The position numbers were made by a program, and so were the translations under genes. A stretch of 64,000 nucleotides of DNA from Piper betle. Taxonomy: Eukaryota; Streptophyta; Magnoliopsida; Piperales; Piperaceae. This document shows, piece after piece, positions 31,692 to 45,202 of the stretch. Location of the stretch: positions 1-64,000 of the forward strand of contig JAURVB010003185.1 of assembly GCA_033002965.1 (NCBI GenBank), in the 5' to 3' direction. The notes under the pieces were generated by a model. It saw nothing but the letters and a program-made list of their open reading frames with translations. It was not told where the DNA came from and searched no databases. Numbering within the stretch: position 1 is the stretch's first letter; each line of letters opens with the position of its first letter.

Positions 31692-34600
31692 CAAAGCATG
31701 CATTTGTGAGAAATTAATATTTTCTTTTTAAAAAAGTGATATAATTGATCATAGATGTTGAGTTCAAGTTTAAAGATATTGATTCGAAAAATTATATAGT
31801 CAAGTTTAATTATAGTGATCGAGGCAACTCAAGTTTGCTCTCTTTTGATGCAATATTACAACTTCCCATAGAACACTTGTACAAGGGTATACAAATTTAT
31901 TTAAAATTTTAGAAATCAAAGGCAAATTAAAATTTTCATATCCAACTTTCAAAAAAAATAACTACATTAATTCACCATTTAACCATTAATATTGTAATAT
32001 ATAAAGGGTAGTAATTGGAAGGATCATACAATTATTTATGATTTGTTTTACAACTTGTTGGTGCATCAATTTAATTAATTATAAAAGTTTATTGGATATA
32101 TAATGATAATGATAAATCATTCAATGCCTAAATTTATTGGATTTTAGAGCTAAGAAAGTTAGAAGGTTTAATAAATGTTGATATGACAGGAGAGGAGTGA
32201 TTATTACACCTCATATAATTTATACAAGTATACATTCAGATCTTTGAATTTAAATTTTTATGAAATTTAAAATTTAAATGAATTAATTGGAATGCAATAG
32301 AGTATGAAATTTATATATATGAAAAGTAGAATGCATGAGTATGAAATTGATAATTTTATTTTTATTTTTGATATCAATATGACCTAATTTTTAATTTTTT
32401 AAAATATACTAATTAATAGACATTTTGAAATTAATTTTTATTACAATTATTTGATGATTAAGATAAAAGAGTTAAAAATATTAGATTGAATTGAAAATTT
32501 ATACTTACCCTTATTATTTATTTTTTTATTCATCTATGCAAATTTTGAATAGTAATACCCATTAAATTAATCCAAATAAAATGTGTAGATTATATAAGTT
32601 ATATAAGGTGTAGCTTAGGCATATAAGACTCATAAAATGTGCTAGATAAAGTCACAAAGATTAATAATTTGTTTTAATTAACGACTAATAATTAACCATG
32701 GGTAGTGAATGATTTTCTACATTTAGGCAATTTGTTTGTCCACATGGGAAACTCGTCTGTTTCTTAGGGGGGAGGAATAAAAATAAAAGAAAAAAGAATT
32801 TTTCTTTCCAATGAATTTTTCCATATTTGATTAGTAAAAATTAAAAATAATAATAATATTTTAAAAAATATTATCTACAATGTTGTCCGTTATAAAGGCA
32901 CCACTAGAAACAGATTATACAAAATAAGTTGTCCCGCACACATATATTTTCTTCTAAATGCATTAGAAATCCAATCGCACATATAGTTAAGCTAAGCGTG
33001 GGTGTATTTGCCCCATTACAACACATGTATATTTAATAAGTGCACCTATAATTTTAATACATATCATACTACACAGTTGTATCTGTTATATCACATATAA
33101 CTTTCTAATCCAATACGGATTAAGTTTTGTACCATTTTAATCCTTATTAAGCTTTTCTAAAATAAAATTTTCACAAAATCTTAATTTTTTTTAAAAAATC
33201 TTGATATTTTAACCTGTATTTAATAAAATATTAGTGACAAAATATATTTGTCTCAGAGTATACATTTGTGATAAATTCATATTTTTCTTTTTAAAAAAGT
33301 GATATAAATAATCATAGATGTTGAGTTCGAGTTTAAAGATGTTGATTCGAAAAATTATATAGCCGAGTTTAATTATATTGATTGAGGCAACTCAAGTTTG
33401 CTCAGTTTTGATGCAATATCACAACTTCCCATATTAAACTTGTACAAGGGTATACAAATTTATTTAAAATTTTAGAAATCAAATGCAAATTAAATTTTCC
33501 ATATCCAACTATCAAAAAACAACTACATTAATTCACCATTTAACCATCAGTATTGTAATATATAAAGGGTAGTAATTGGAAGGATCATACAATTATTTAT
33601 GATTTGTTTTATATAGTTTCTTACAACTTATTGGTGCATCAATTTAATTAATTGTAAAAAGGTTTTAACAAATTTGTGCCACCTAGAGGGAGATAATGAT
33701 GATAATGATAAATCATTCAATGCCTAAATTTATTAGATTTTAGAGCTAAGAAAGAAGATTTAATAAATGTTGATAAGACATGAGTGAGTGATCATGATAG
33801 TTATTATTATGCAAATAAAATATACGAAAAATTAAAGTAAGTGGTATAGTTTATACAAGTGACGTGCCTAATTTGAACTTCTTTGAAGCAAGTCATACAA
33901 AATAAAATTTATATGTATTAAAAGTAGAATGTATGAGTATGAAATTGATAAAGTTTTATTTTTATTTTTGATATCAATATGACCTAATTTTAAAATTTTT
34001 TAAAACATATTAATTAATAGATATTTTAAAATTATTTTTATTATAATTATTTGATGATTAAGATAAAAGAGTTAAAAACATTAGATTGAATTGAAAATTT
34101 ATACTTAGCCTTATTATTTATTTTTTATTTATCTATATAGATTTTGAATAGTAGTACCCATTAAATTAATCTAAATAAAATGTGTAGATTATATAAGTTA
34201 TATAATGTGTAGCTTACGTATATAAGACTCATGAAAATGTGCTAGATAAAGTCACAAAGATTAATAATTTATTTTTAATTAACGACTAGCAACTAATACT
34301 TCAACCATGGTTAGTGAATGGTCTTCTACATTTAGGCAATTTGTTCATCCACATTGGAAACTCCTTTATTTCTAGCACAAGGGTATTTGGATTGTGAGAA
34401 AATGGTTGTGAAAAGGTGGGGGACGAAATAAAAATAAAAGAAAAAATTTTTTGACCAATGATTTTTTCCGGGAGTGGTGTGGGAGGTGGGGGGTGGGGGG
34501 CGCGGGAGAAATAAAAATAAAAGAAAAAAAGAAATTTTCTGTCCAATGATTTTTTCCATATTTGATTAGTAAAAATTTTAAAAATAATGATATTATTATT

Positions 34601-34980
34601 TTCTTAAAAATATTATCTACAATGTTGTCCGTTATAAAGGCACCACTAGAACCAGATTATACACAATAAGTTGCCCCACACATATACATTTTCTTCTAAA
34701 TGCATTAGAAAACCAATCACACAAATAGTTAAACTAAGTTTGGGTGAATTTGCCCCTGTTACAACACATGTATATTTAATAAGTGCACTTCTAATTTTAA
34801 TACATATCATACTACCCGGTTATATCTGTTATATAACGTACCACTTTTTAATCCAGTACAACTTAAGTTTTCTACCATTTTATTCTAATTCGGTTTTTCT
34901 ATAATAAAATTTTCACAAAATCTTTTTTTAAATCTCGATATTTTAACCGATATTTAATAAAATTTTAATGATAAAATATA
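31692..34980. repeat. Tandem duplication, about 1.56-1.7 kb per unit
   Basis: Unit 1 spans about 31692-33253 and unit 2 about 33254-34980. They share, in order, 'gatgttgagttcragtttaaag' (31755/33318), 'acttgtacaagggtatacaa' (31877/33440), 'taatgataatgataaatc' (32102/33694), 'gtcacaaagattaataattt' (32651/34251), 'gttgtccgttataaaggc' (32882/34624) and a 'tttaataaaatwttartga' end (33219/34954). Unit 2 has an extra internal repetition around 34400-34560, where an 'ataaaaataaaagaaaaa...ccaatgattttttcc' phrase occurs twice around a G-rich stretch. No protein is recognised. The two units appear to differ by roughly one base in ten, so the duplication is not recent. Confidence 0.8.
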
Positions 34981-37731
34981 TTTTAATATTTAATATAATT
35001 CAACCTAGTTGAACCAAATATACTTCATACCGGTTATAAATCCGATATATGATAACTAGTATGGTATTTAAAATTATGAGTGCCCATTTTCTCTCTTTTG
35101 GCTATTTAACTTTAGCACCTTTTAAGACCATTAACTCTTTCGCTCTTTCATTCCGAAATACACCCTTTTCATTATTCACAGTATAATCACACTATTTTCA
35201 TTATCTAAAGTATATTAAATATTTATACAATTTTCATTGTCCAAAACTTTGCAGACTATTAGATTTTTCCCAGGTTCTATCCCTAATAATATGGCCACAA
35301 TAATTCATGGTTGGTGTCCCTATGGGTTGCATTTTCATCAGCTCAAAACCCTAATTGCAAAACTCTAATTTCAAATTCTATCTTACTAGCATTCCATGTA
35401 AGCATTGATGCAAAGTATATTTATTTAATTAAGCATTTGGTTTTATATTTTAATACCTAAATGATAACAATTCTAATTTAAGGATAAAAATATTATTTTT
35501 ATGAAGAAAAAATTTATCTTAAAATCCTTAGAAATTTTCAAAACTTTGCACAAAATAGAGTTTTCCAATTACTCCTTGCCAAGTAAAAAAATATTAGTAA
35601 TATCATTAATATGGGGTTATTGTAAAAAGAGGTGATCAATTGTTAGATCAGCTATAAGTAAATTGTTACTCAATAAATATTATCAATATAATTTTAGCAT
35701 TAAGTTCTAAGGCCTACCTCAAAACTAACAAGAAAAAAATGTTATTTTTCATAATAATATTGATTGCAATGTTAATAATTTTTCATTCTAAACACAATAG
35801 CATTTTATGTTACCAATTTTATAATTAACTTTTGGGTTATATATATTGTTCTTTAGAGACAAGAATTTTGTAGTTTCCTTAAGAAAGATACGAAAACTCA
35901 ATTTCAAATAACCAAGAAGATCAACCAGAAAGTATATATAATTTTAAAACTTATATTTGACTCTAAAAATTCTTCAAGTCAACTTGACTCCATGGCTTAC
36001 TGAGCCAAATTTCGTGGATGACTCAATAACGATTAATGTTATAAATATTAATTCCTCGAGTCATGTCAACAAAGTTATCAAAATATATTATATTTTTAAA
36101 TTAGCTAAATCATACTAATTTCATATAATTTTTTATTTACATAATTAAAAATTTAATATAAATGACTCTAAATTGGCTTAAAGTCGACACCACTCCGTAA
36201 TGTGCCAAGCCAAATCCAAGTTTCGAATTTTTAAACCAAGGTGGAAATTTTATAATTTAAGTGGATGATAGTTAATGGTTTATCTTTGTAGACCTTGCAA
36301 AATAATCTGTACAACTTGTAAGTTATACTAAGTAGGTTATCTAGAGTGGATTCCGATTCTAACATTATGCTTAACTTTTGGCAATTCTTTCTTTTCAGAA
36401 AAAGCCAAGTCCAAATGCAATCTTCTTTTCATCTTTTTTCTTTCTTTAGTTTAGTTGATTATATACCCCTTTTCCTGTATTATTTTTTTGAAAACATCTA
36501 CTTTACCCGGTCGATCCTTTGTTTTTCTTTTACTTTTCTAATTTCCAGTGGTGCATACTTAGTTTTGAAGCTTCTTTTTACATTAAAAAATCTCTAAGTT
36601 GCCTTTACTTTCACAATTTTACTATCAGATTCCATGAATGACTTCATAACAATTTTATTACTGAATTTCTAAGTCAAGCAAATAAAGTTAATGAAACATA
36701 TTAATTTTTTTATATTAACTAAATCAATATTTTAAATAGTGTAAATCATATGTTTACCAATTTCAAATAAAAGTGTAGTATATATACTAATTTTGCAAAA
36801 ATTATTTACTGAATTGAAAAAATAATGTAAATGACTCCTAGCCACTTTGGAGTCACTCCTAAGTGACTCTACTTTATAAAATGTCAAAGTCCATTCAAGT
36901 TCAAATCCCGAATTTTTAAATTATAAACAAAAAAATAATATAATTTATTTTAAAAAAGCAAGTATTATGTCAATTCTTCAATTATTTATTTTAGAGTGGT
37001 AAACAACCGAGATAATAAAATGCAATAGTACCCAATCAAGTGTTGGCAAATCAGCACATATTAAATACCCTTGATGACAATTTTGAAATTTTGATAATTA
37101 ACAGTTGTTAAGTTAATACCGACGACCGAACCGTAAGACATTACAACTAATTATTTTTCTTTATTTTGAAGTGCCGCTGCATTCTTAATTGCGTGTGATT
37201 GTTTCTCATGTAGTTGGAAAGCTCCAACAGAGCAGAGCTACATTGTTATGCAGCTGGAAAGTTTACAAATCTCGACACAAAGGACGAGTGTTGACGATGT
37301 CAAGTAATTGACTAGGAATTATTCATACATTCATGAATGTGAGTTAGCAAACAAAATGAAAGACACGTTATCTCTTCTCAATGTGCTTAGTTTTCAACCT
37401 AGGCTTTGGTCTTGATAACAACCCAGACCCAACACCCTAAATTTGCAGCACATTAAGTCACATTGGTCTGTCTCCCCTTGGCTCATCTGTCCAACTGGGT
37501 ATTTTAGTAAGGGTGACATACTTTTAATCCACAAATTTATGACCTAAATATTTTTAATCCCCTTGGCTCATCCCGAATTTCGAACAAAAATAAAGGGAAA
37601 ATATAATGTCATTTAGTGCGAATATTTCTATATATATCACCTCAAATAAATATGAAGTATTATATTATAATGATACTTTATTGGATAATGAGGATAATTT
37701 TGTCCAAATAGAAAATAAACAATAAGTGTGT
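34981..37731. other. AT-rich intergenic DNA, nothing recognised
   Basis: No conserved frame, RNA gene or bounded element could be supported in this stretch. Confidence 0.4.
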
Positions 37732-37739
37732 GTTTGCAC

Positions 37740-38637
37740 CATGGTTGCATAAATCGGAATCAGAATCGGTTGTTCGAGGGATCGAATCGGAATCGGAATC
37801 GGTCTAAATCGGCCAGGAATCGGTTCAGTTGAATCGGTCTGAATAGGTCCAAATCGGTTATATATAATATTTGACAACTCATAAAATAAATATATAAAAA
37901 TTAGATATTGATGTCATTTTAATACTATTGTGTATATTATATTTTATAATATTTTTTAAGATTTTTTTTGAATTATTTAGAGTTAGTTATTATTTTTGAC
38001 TCGAGTCAGACACGAGTCAAGTTTTAATTACGAGAATGCCACTGACCAGGCGCGGTCGGCAGCCCGGTCGGCGGCGAGTCTCGCGGCCACTGCACTGTCG
38101 GCCGGCCACACGTCGGAGGCGCGGTTGTGAGGGCGGCGGCGATGTCGGCAGCCCGGTCGGAGGAACAGTCGGCGGCCCGAAGTCGGCGGCGATTCGTGCG
38201 TCACACAGCCGATTCGGTCCGGCCACACGTCGGCGGCGACGTTGCGAGGTCGGAGGCGAGGTCGCAGCCCGGTCGGCGGCGAGCCCGGAGTCGGGGACGC
38301 ACGGCGGAGGCGGAAACGCGGCGGCGGAGGGCGGACGAGCGGCGGCGGAGGGGGGGGTTAATTTTAGGTTTTGAAATCAAAATTACCATTTTACCCATAC
38401 TTAAATAATTTAATAAATATCATACCTAGGGTATTTTAGTAATTTATCAAAAAACCGATTCTTCTCGATTCACCCCGATTCCGAATCGGAGTCAACTCGG
38501 TCGGAATCGGGGTGAATCGGGCGAGTTCGGCTCCGATTCGGGGCCGACCGATTCGGCCCCGAAATCGGATCGGCACGCTGCCGATCCAATTCGAATCGGC
38601 TGATTCCACTCGAAATCGGCCAATTCCGGCAACACTG
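37740..38637. mobile_element. hAT-type element with GC-rich cargo, 898 bp, perfect 8-bp TSD
   Basis: The flanks are gtttgcac at 37732-37739 and again at 38638-38645, a perfect 8-bp duplication. The left end is CATGGTTGCATAAATCGG; the right end on the minus strand is CAGTGTTGCCGGAATTGG, a short imperfect inverted repeat of hAT type. Subterminal regions on both sides are packed with 'gaatcgg' motifs in opposite orientation (37750-37860 and 38450-38630). The middle (38040-38360) is very GC-rich. The stretch 37983-38042 matches, in reverse, the TTGACTCG/CGAGTCAA dyad region of the long LTR-like repeats. No transposase is encoded. Confidence 0.85.
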
Positions 38638-38645
38638 GTTTGCAC

Positions 38646-41600
38646 AGCTTGATCTCTTCTTAGCAGCTAGTTGATACGGTTATGTTGACACTAGTTAATA
38701 CTAAACAACCTCAAAAAAATTTAGCATTTAAAAAACATTTTAGGGATACCATTTTACCATGCACCCGAAGGCGCCAAAAGAATAAATTATTAGTAAATAA
38801 AAAATTATTCGCTTAATTATAGTTCGAATCAATCAAAGTGAAACAGGGGACAAATCACATCTGAATGGAATTAAATATCTTATCACATCTATAAGTTTGC
38901 CTTTAAATTCATGCAACTAAAACCCACTAAAAATATTGTCTCTTCTAATTCTTGGAGATAAGATCATCAATAAGCCTAAACATATATTATTATTATCTCT
39001 AAATTTCCTCTTCAATATTTCTATCCCTTTCATTGGAAACATTATCAAACCTAGATTGCAAACTAAGTGGGTCCCATCATACTCCAATTAAGCTTATACC
39101 CATTTGGGTATCTGTACATTGGATACCCTTTCAATCACCATGGTTCTACATCGTGGGTCCCTCTTTAGGGCTCAAACAAAAAACACATTTAACAGCTACA
39201 GTGCATCCTCTTTTACTGGAACAACTATATATATATATATATATATATACGAAAATAAGCTCGGGAAAAAACAATAATTGTAAATTCCTATTTTTTAAAT
39301 TATAAACGGACTCGAACCATTAATCTAATCTAAATAAGTAAACTAGTTATTTTTCTCAACCGAGTTTAATTAGGGTTTTATTTTCGTTATAAATAAAAGA
39401 AATTGGAATGGAACAACTCCAATTATTTTTAGTTTGGGTGAGTGGTCCCAATCTTACATGGGATCCAAGTTATTTTTAGTTCAGATTCCATGGGTTTGAA
39501 TCTTACCGATTCTGATTGTTACAATAATAATCATAATTTAAAAAAAATAGAAGTGTGTGAACAAAAACCCTAACAATAATCTACACTGTGTCACAAAGTT
39601 TCGAACCCTAAAAGCTGGGACGGAGTGCGTCTAAATCTTAATCTATTCCGATCATCATAATAATAATCATAATTTTTTTAAAAAAAAATAAGTGTACGAA
39701 CAAAAGCCCTAAATATTCTACTCTATGTCACAAAGTTTCAAAATAAGAGTAGTCAAGACAACTCTAATAACAAGTCATTGAGTGTACATTGGTCGGCTGT
39801 CTATCCCCTTATCTTCATCCCTTTAATCGGTCCATTTTCAGGTCTCATGTCGTTGACGTAGGTTGTCAATTATCACCGGCAAGCAGCCTGGGGTGCCAAC
39901 CTAGTCTTTTTTGTTCTATTCATAACAAATTAATGAGCTCAAGAACTCTATTAATTCTTTATAAATATATATGTACAGGGTGTTGATTAATTAATTTGAT
40001 TATGTATTTTTTATATTACATTTTATTGAATAAGCAATTTTATTTTAAATTACTATAAATATACAAAAGTTTGGTGTATAACTAATATATAATGATTAAG
40101 TCCAAGTGCGGCATGGCAACCCGAGTTATTTTTTGAAAAACGGTTGATGAAATTAAAAATTTATGTTTCATCCCCACTAATATATACTAGATTTTACATC
40201 AATATATGTTTTATGTGAGATTAATTTGAGAGATATCACACTCCATCTACGTTAAAAAATTTTCATTTTCAAAATATTTTTTCTCTCCTTGCAGTCTAAC
40301 TCAATGTTCATTGTAGTTCGGTTGGGAAAGAAATCAGGCTAAAAAGGGTATTTCTTAGATTTTTTAAAAAAGATGAATATGTTTCTCATTATTTTTTCGA
40401 TGTATAAAAATAATTCATTGAACTTATCGAATTAACGTTTCATTGAAGCATTTGTCACATTGAGATTTAAATCACAATGTTATTTTCTTATCTTTGAATG
40501 AGCCCCCTCAATATTTTTTAAGTTTATTTTCAAATATGGTTTCGAATTAGTTCTAATAATAATCTATAGTCCATCCCCATTAATATAATGGATCTCGAAT
40601 CTTAACTAATTTGAAAAATATTACAACCTTATACTGCATGGAGCAATTAAGAAATAAACAATTTTTGACATATTCAATGTCATCCTGGCTATTCAAAATT
40701 ACTTTATCATTTATAATTATATGAATCTTAATTAAAGATCCACGTCCTAACACCTTTTGGATATTGCGTAATATTCTAGAAATGGAGAATGAAAAGCACC
40801 AAAAAATATCTTCATAATTCATAATGAATTTTCCATTAATAATTAGTTTGTTTTAGCCAGAAATACAAATCTTGCCTTTGACGGCTACAAGTGACAAGTT
40901 CAGACAATTATTCGGAAACACATATATTAAATAGCATTGCACATACTCAATTAGACTACAACATCTCATTAGTGAGGGAGAAAATAAAGACAACATCTTT
41001 CTTTCTTTCTTTCTTTTTCTTTTTCTTTTTTTTTTCTTTTTTTTGCCAGAACAAAGACAATTTGATTGAGGGTAAGTTTCTCTTGGACTGATGGAAACAA
41101 TCAAATGCCAAATATATAAGTTATGGGTAGAAGAAAATGGAACAAATTTCATGGTTTTGAAGGTTGAGAGTCTGAGCATAGATGGGCTCATCATGCAGGA
41201 ATACAAAAGCCCAAATTATACAAACTGATTGAATCCAAATTCATGCGACAATAGCATGCACAGGAAAAAACTATTTTGATTGTGTAAACAAACAGTAAAG
41301 GGTGACACTCAATTATAAAATGACAAAATCAATGGAAACAAATCAGGGAGGCAGGTGTGTGCATGGATTGAGAGCATAAAAGAGGCAACATAAGGTACAA
41401 CCCAACACCCATTTCAAACAAAAAAACAACATTGATATTATGGAGAAGTTGGGAGGACAGACAAAATACCAGTTCTTATGATGAAGAAATATCCAGATGA
41501 TGTTACGCAAAGAATTACAGAAGTTGCATTGAAGAAAACAAAAAAACAAGCAGAAACGCAAAAGCAGATGCATAGATGAAGCTAATCACATAAAACTCAT

Positions 41601-42473
41601 ATTAGTGATTATTGATTGAATACTTGTACACTTAAATCACTTTAAAAAACCCATGCAGAAACACATTGATAAAATTTTTATATCAGATGCTCTTATTGAT
41701 AAAAATCATGCAACATGACTGAATGCTAGAAAGTAGGCTAATGATGTTTTTGGTGAGATTATTAATAATTGTACCAATTTGAGTTAGTTATTTCCAATAA
41801 AGGTCTAACTCTAATTTCCCATAATTATCAGTAAATCATTAGAATTATCAATTTTAGCAATAAGAAATATCGTTACCTAAGAAAAAACCCCTCTATATGC
41901 AAAAAATAAATGACAAAACTTAAAAGACAACTTCCTACTATTCATGTCGTAATTTTAAAAACGGGATTTTTTGATACGAGGTATATTTTGTTTAATCAGG
42001 TTGAATTAGATTGAAATATATTATAAAATTATAAATAAAATATTTTATTAAACGATAAAAAATATATTTTGCCATCAATATTCCATTAAATACTGATTAA
42101 AATACTATACATTTTAATAAAAAATCAAATTCTATGAAAATTTCGTTATAAAAAATTGAATACCAATTAAAATAGTACAAAAGCTTAATCAAACTGTACC
42201 GGATTCAAAGGAGGTATGTTGTATAGCAAGTACAACCTAATGGTATGATACGATATTTAAAACTATGATTCACATCACCACTACGAATGTATGATACATT
42301 TTAGAATTCAAAATAAAACCACCGAAAGCTCACAAAAAAGAAACTTCTTCATTCCATAGTACTCTTAATCTAGTCAAGACCAATGCAGAAAGTGACTAAC
42401 AACAAGAAGCCGTTGTGTCACAGGGCTACTTTTATGGTAAAATTCTTTGCCCCAAATCCAACTCTATGCAGCA
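38646..42473. other. AT-rich intergenic DNA, nothing recognised
   Basis: No gene is supported. A CTTT/T-rich tract lies at 41000-41045 and a TA run at 39227-39249. Frames near 40850-41580 on the minus strand show no domain. Confidence 0.4.
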
Positions 42474-43977
42474 TGTAACACCCTATTTTGTTCAAAAAGA
42501 GGACAGATTGAACATCAATGTTATAATTCAAAAAGTTACTCATTAGACTACTATCATACAAATCTTACAGTAGAAGATCTCAACCCCTAAGTAGGCTTAA
42601 GACAAATGTCATAGTGGCTTTTTATATAATACATGTTGAATCATACTATCATAAGAAAGTTCTTAACTCTAAGGGGAGCTCCTAGCATAACCATTCCGAG
42701 TTACAAGAGAGGCGGTACCTCCCCGATAACTAAGAGGTAACTATACATAATGCAGATGATCATTCCGAACTACAAAAGAGGGGCAACCCCACCGAAGTTA
42801 AGAGGTTGAGTTTAAAGAAATGTGAATGTATGATCTAGTTCTTATACTTAGTTACAAACTTGAGGTTAGGTATACTTATTCTTATGATGATGTTGAACTT
42901 AATTTGTGTAACGCAAGGATCGTGGTTACTTGTTCCACATACCCACAGATAGAAATTAAAAACACAGACACATGGTATAAACAAGTATTAGGACATCGTA
43001 CCCGAGTACTTGGTCTTCACAAGGACCTTTCAAGTGGTGTAAACTGTCTACCACTCAAATCTATGTTACTTTATCACACACACACAACTGCAATCAAATA
43101 GGTTTAGTGTACCTAGTGTACTCCAACATTAATTCCAGGATTCTAGGACTTAAACAGGCCCTACAGAAGGTCGTTAGTTAATCATGGATACTGTACAGGA
43201 ACCTTCAATAGCACCACATGTAGCCTGGACAACTCAATAGAGTATACAACGTGTCATAACCATATACATATACATCTAATCAACAATAACATGCTCACAT
43301 CATACTTCCCAGGATTATACAGAGAAGCACACATAAAAAATCCGCCACACATATGTATACATATAGGGCTTGGGTAGGAGTTTATATCATATTATTTCTA
43401 GATCTTAAGTTTGAAAACCATCAAGGGATTTCAACTTTGAAGTTTTATTAAATTATGGACAAATATCGTCTAAATAGTCTAAAGCTAATGAGATCCAATC
43501 AAACACCACTAACTTTGTTCCATGATCACAAAACAAAATGACGATAGAGCCAAACAGAGAGCCAAATAGGGGGAGTCTTAAAGACCTGGATGAGTCAAAC
43601 TCCTTGTCCAAACTCGGTGAGCTCACTCTGCGTATCCTAATAAATGAAAAGGAAATGCTTGATCACTCACCCGCCAATTCTGTACGTAAAACGAGGCAAA
43701 GCCCCCATATAAGCACAACACACAAATAAAGTTAATTAATTTAATTATTTTACTTAATGACTTGTTAAACCTCATTATGTAACATTTATTAAGGTTTAAG
43801 GTTGCAAGTATACTTAGTGAAAAATGTCCGATTCTTAGGGTTTTATTGTCAAATTTAACTAGATGATTTTTAAGACAAGTCAAACAGTATCCAAATGGGC
43901 TGAAATTTAGAAAAGTGGGCCTTGACACTCTAAGCATTGGGTACAAAGTTTACCAAGTGTTGGGCCATGGGCCAACA
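42474..43977 (+). mobile_element. Diverged relative of the long LTR-like repeat, interrupted
   Basis: The stretch starts TGTAACACCCTATTTTG. At 43340-43630 it follows the landmark order of the other copies in diverged form: 'atagggcttgggtaggagttta', 'aagggatttcaactttga', 'gagatccaatcaaacaccact', 'gagtcttaaagacctgga' and 'aaactcggtgagctc'. The complete copy at 43978 is inserted into its right side. Its own 3' end was not located. Membership is inferred from landmark order only. Confidence 0.45.
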
Positions 43978-45155
43978 TGTAACACCCCAAATCCGGTTCA
44001 CGCTCGTGAACCGAACCGGCATGTTACAGGCCCCGATTAGGTCGGCTAACCCGAACCTAACTCATGCGGATCCAATCTCGGCGTCTTAAGATGAAGATAC
44101 TACTCGCAATGCATGGATGAATGCACAAATCCTAACATGGTACTACATGAATGACATGCAAATCAAAGTACACACCAAGACAATCCCGATAAAAATTAAT
44201 AAAAATTTTGAAATATAACGGACAGAGTTTACCCTAAAAATGCAATTAGGGGCCACCCTGTCAAATATACATATGCAAATATATATATAACCATATATCA
44301 AACAATTTCATTCATACAAAATACAAAATCTAACATGTTGTAACTCATTTTGAACTTGGGTCTCAACCCACCACGCTTCCATTGTGCAATCTATTCGTGT
44401 TCACATCATCTCATCATCTCTTAGCACTTAATTACATCCTATCATCATATCTTAAGCATTTAATCACATCATATCATGTCTCAGCATTTCACGTCATTCT
44501 CAAGATAATAACATCATAACAAAAACATTAATTACTCTATCGACTGACATGTGTGCAAACGACATCATTGCTCCTCCGTCCAAGCTGGCTCCTCCAACTC
44601 GTGATTATTACCTACATATAGTATAAAAACACGTCAGTAACAAGTGTTACTGGTCCGGAAAATAAAATAACTATAACAAGCTGGCTATGAGAGCAAACTC
44701 TCATATGAAAGAAAACATCATATACTCCACGTGAACACTCTGAAGGGCACTACTGAGGAGCCACTGGGCTGCAGACCAGGTAGCATCCCGAACTTACTGA
44801 TCTGCTGCTGCTGATGCCGCTCTCGGCATTTTCTTACTTCATTTTCTGGTCTACAAATCCTAAGCCCTCTCCTTACCTCCATATTTCTCCTGGCCTTGAG
44901 CACGAAGGCCGAGTACTCTCAGACAGTCGCCTTTAGTACCCTTTGAACCACAAGTCCGGACATGCGTTGTACTAAACAGTATCCGTAAACCTCCACGTTC
45001 TCCGGGTGTGAGGAACTCAAACGCGGAGTTGTCAGGATCCCTCGGGAATGGAACAGTCCACTGGCACTAATCCAGAGCCCGCTTTGACTGTCACGGCATC
45101 CGCTCATGGTACGTGCAGTCGGTTTCTCCATCTCTCGTCTCACTGAAAACGCAAA

Positions 45156-45202
<47 letters not shown>

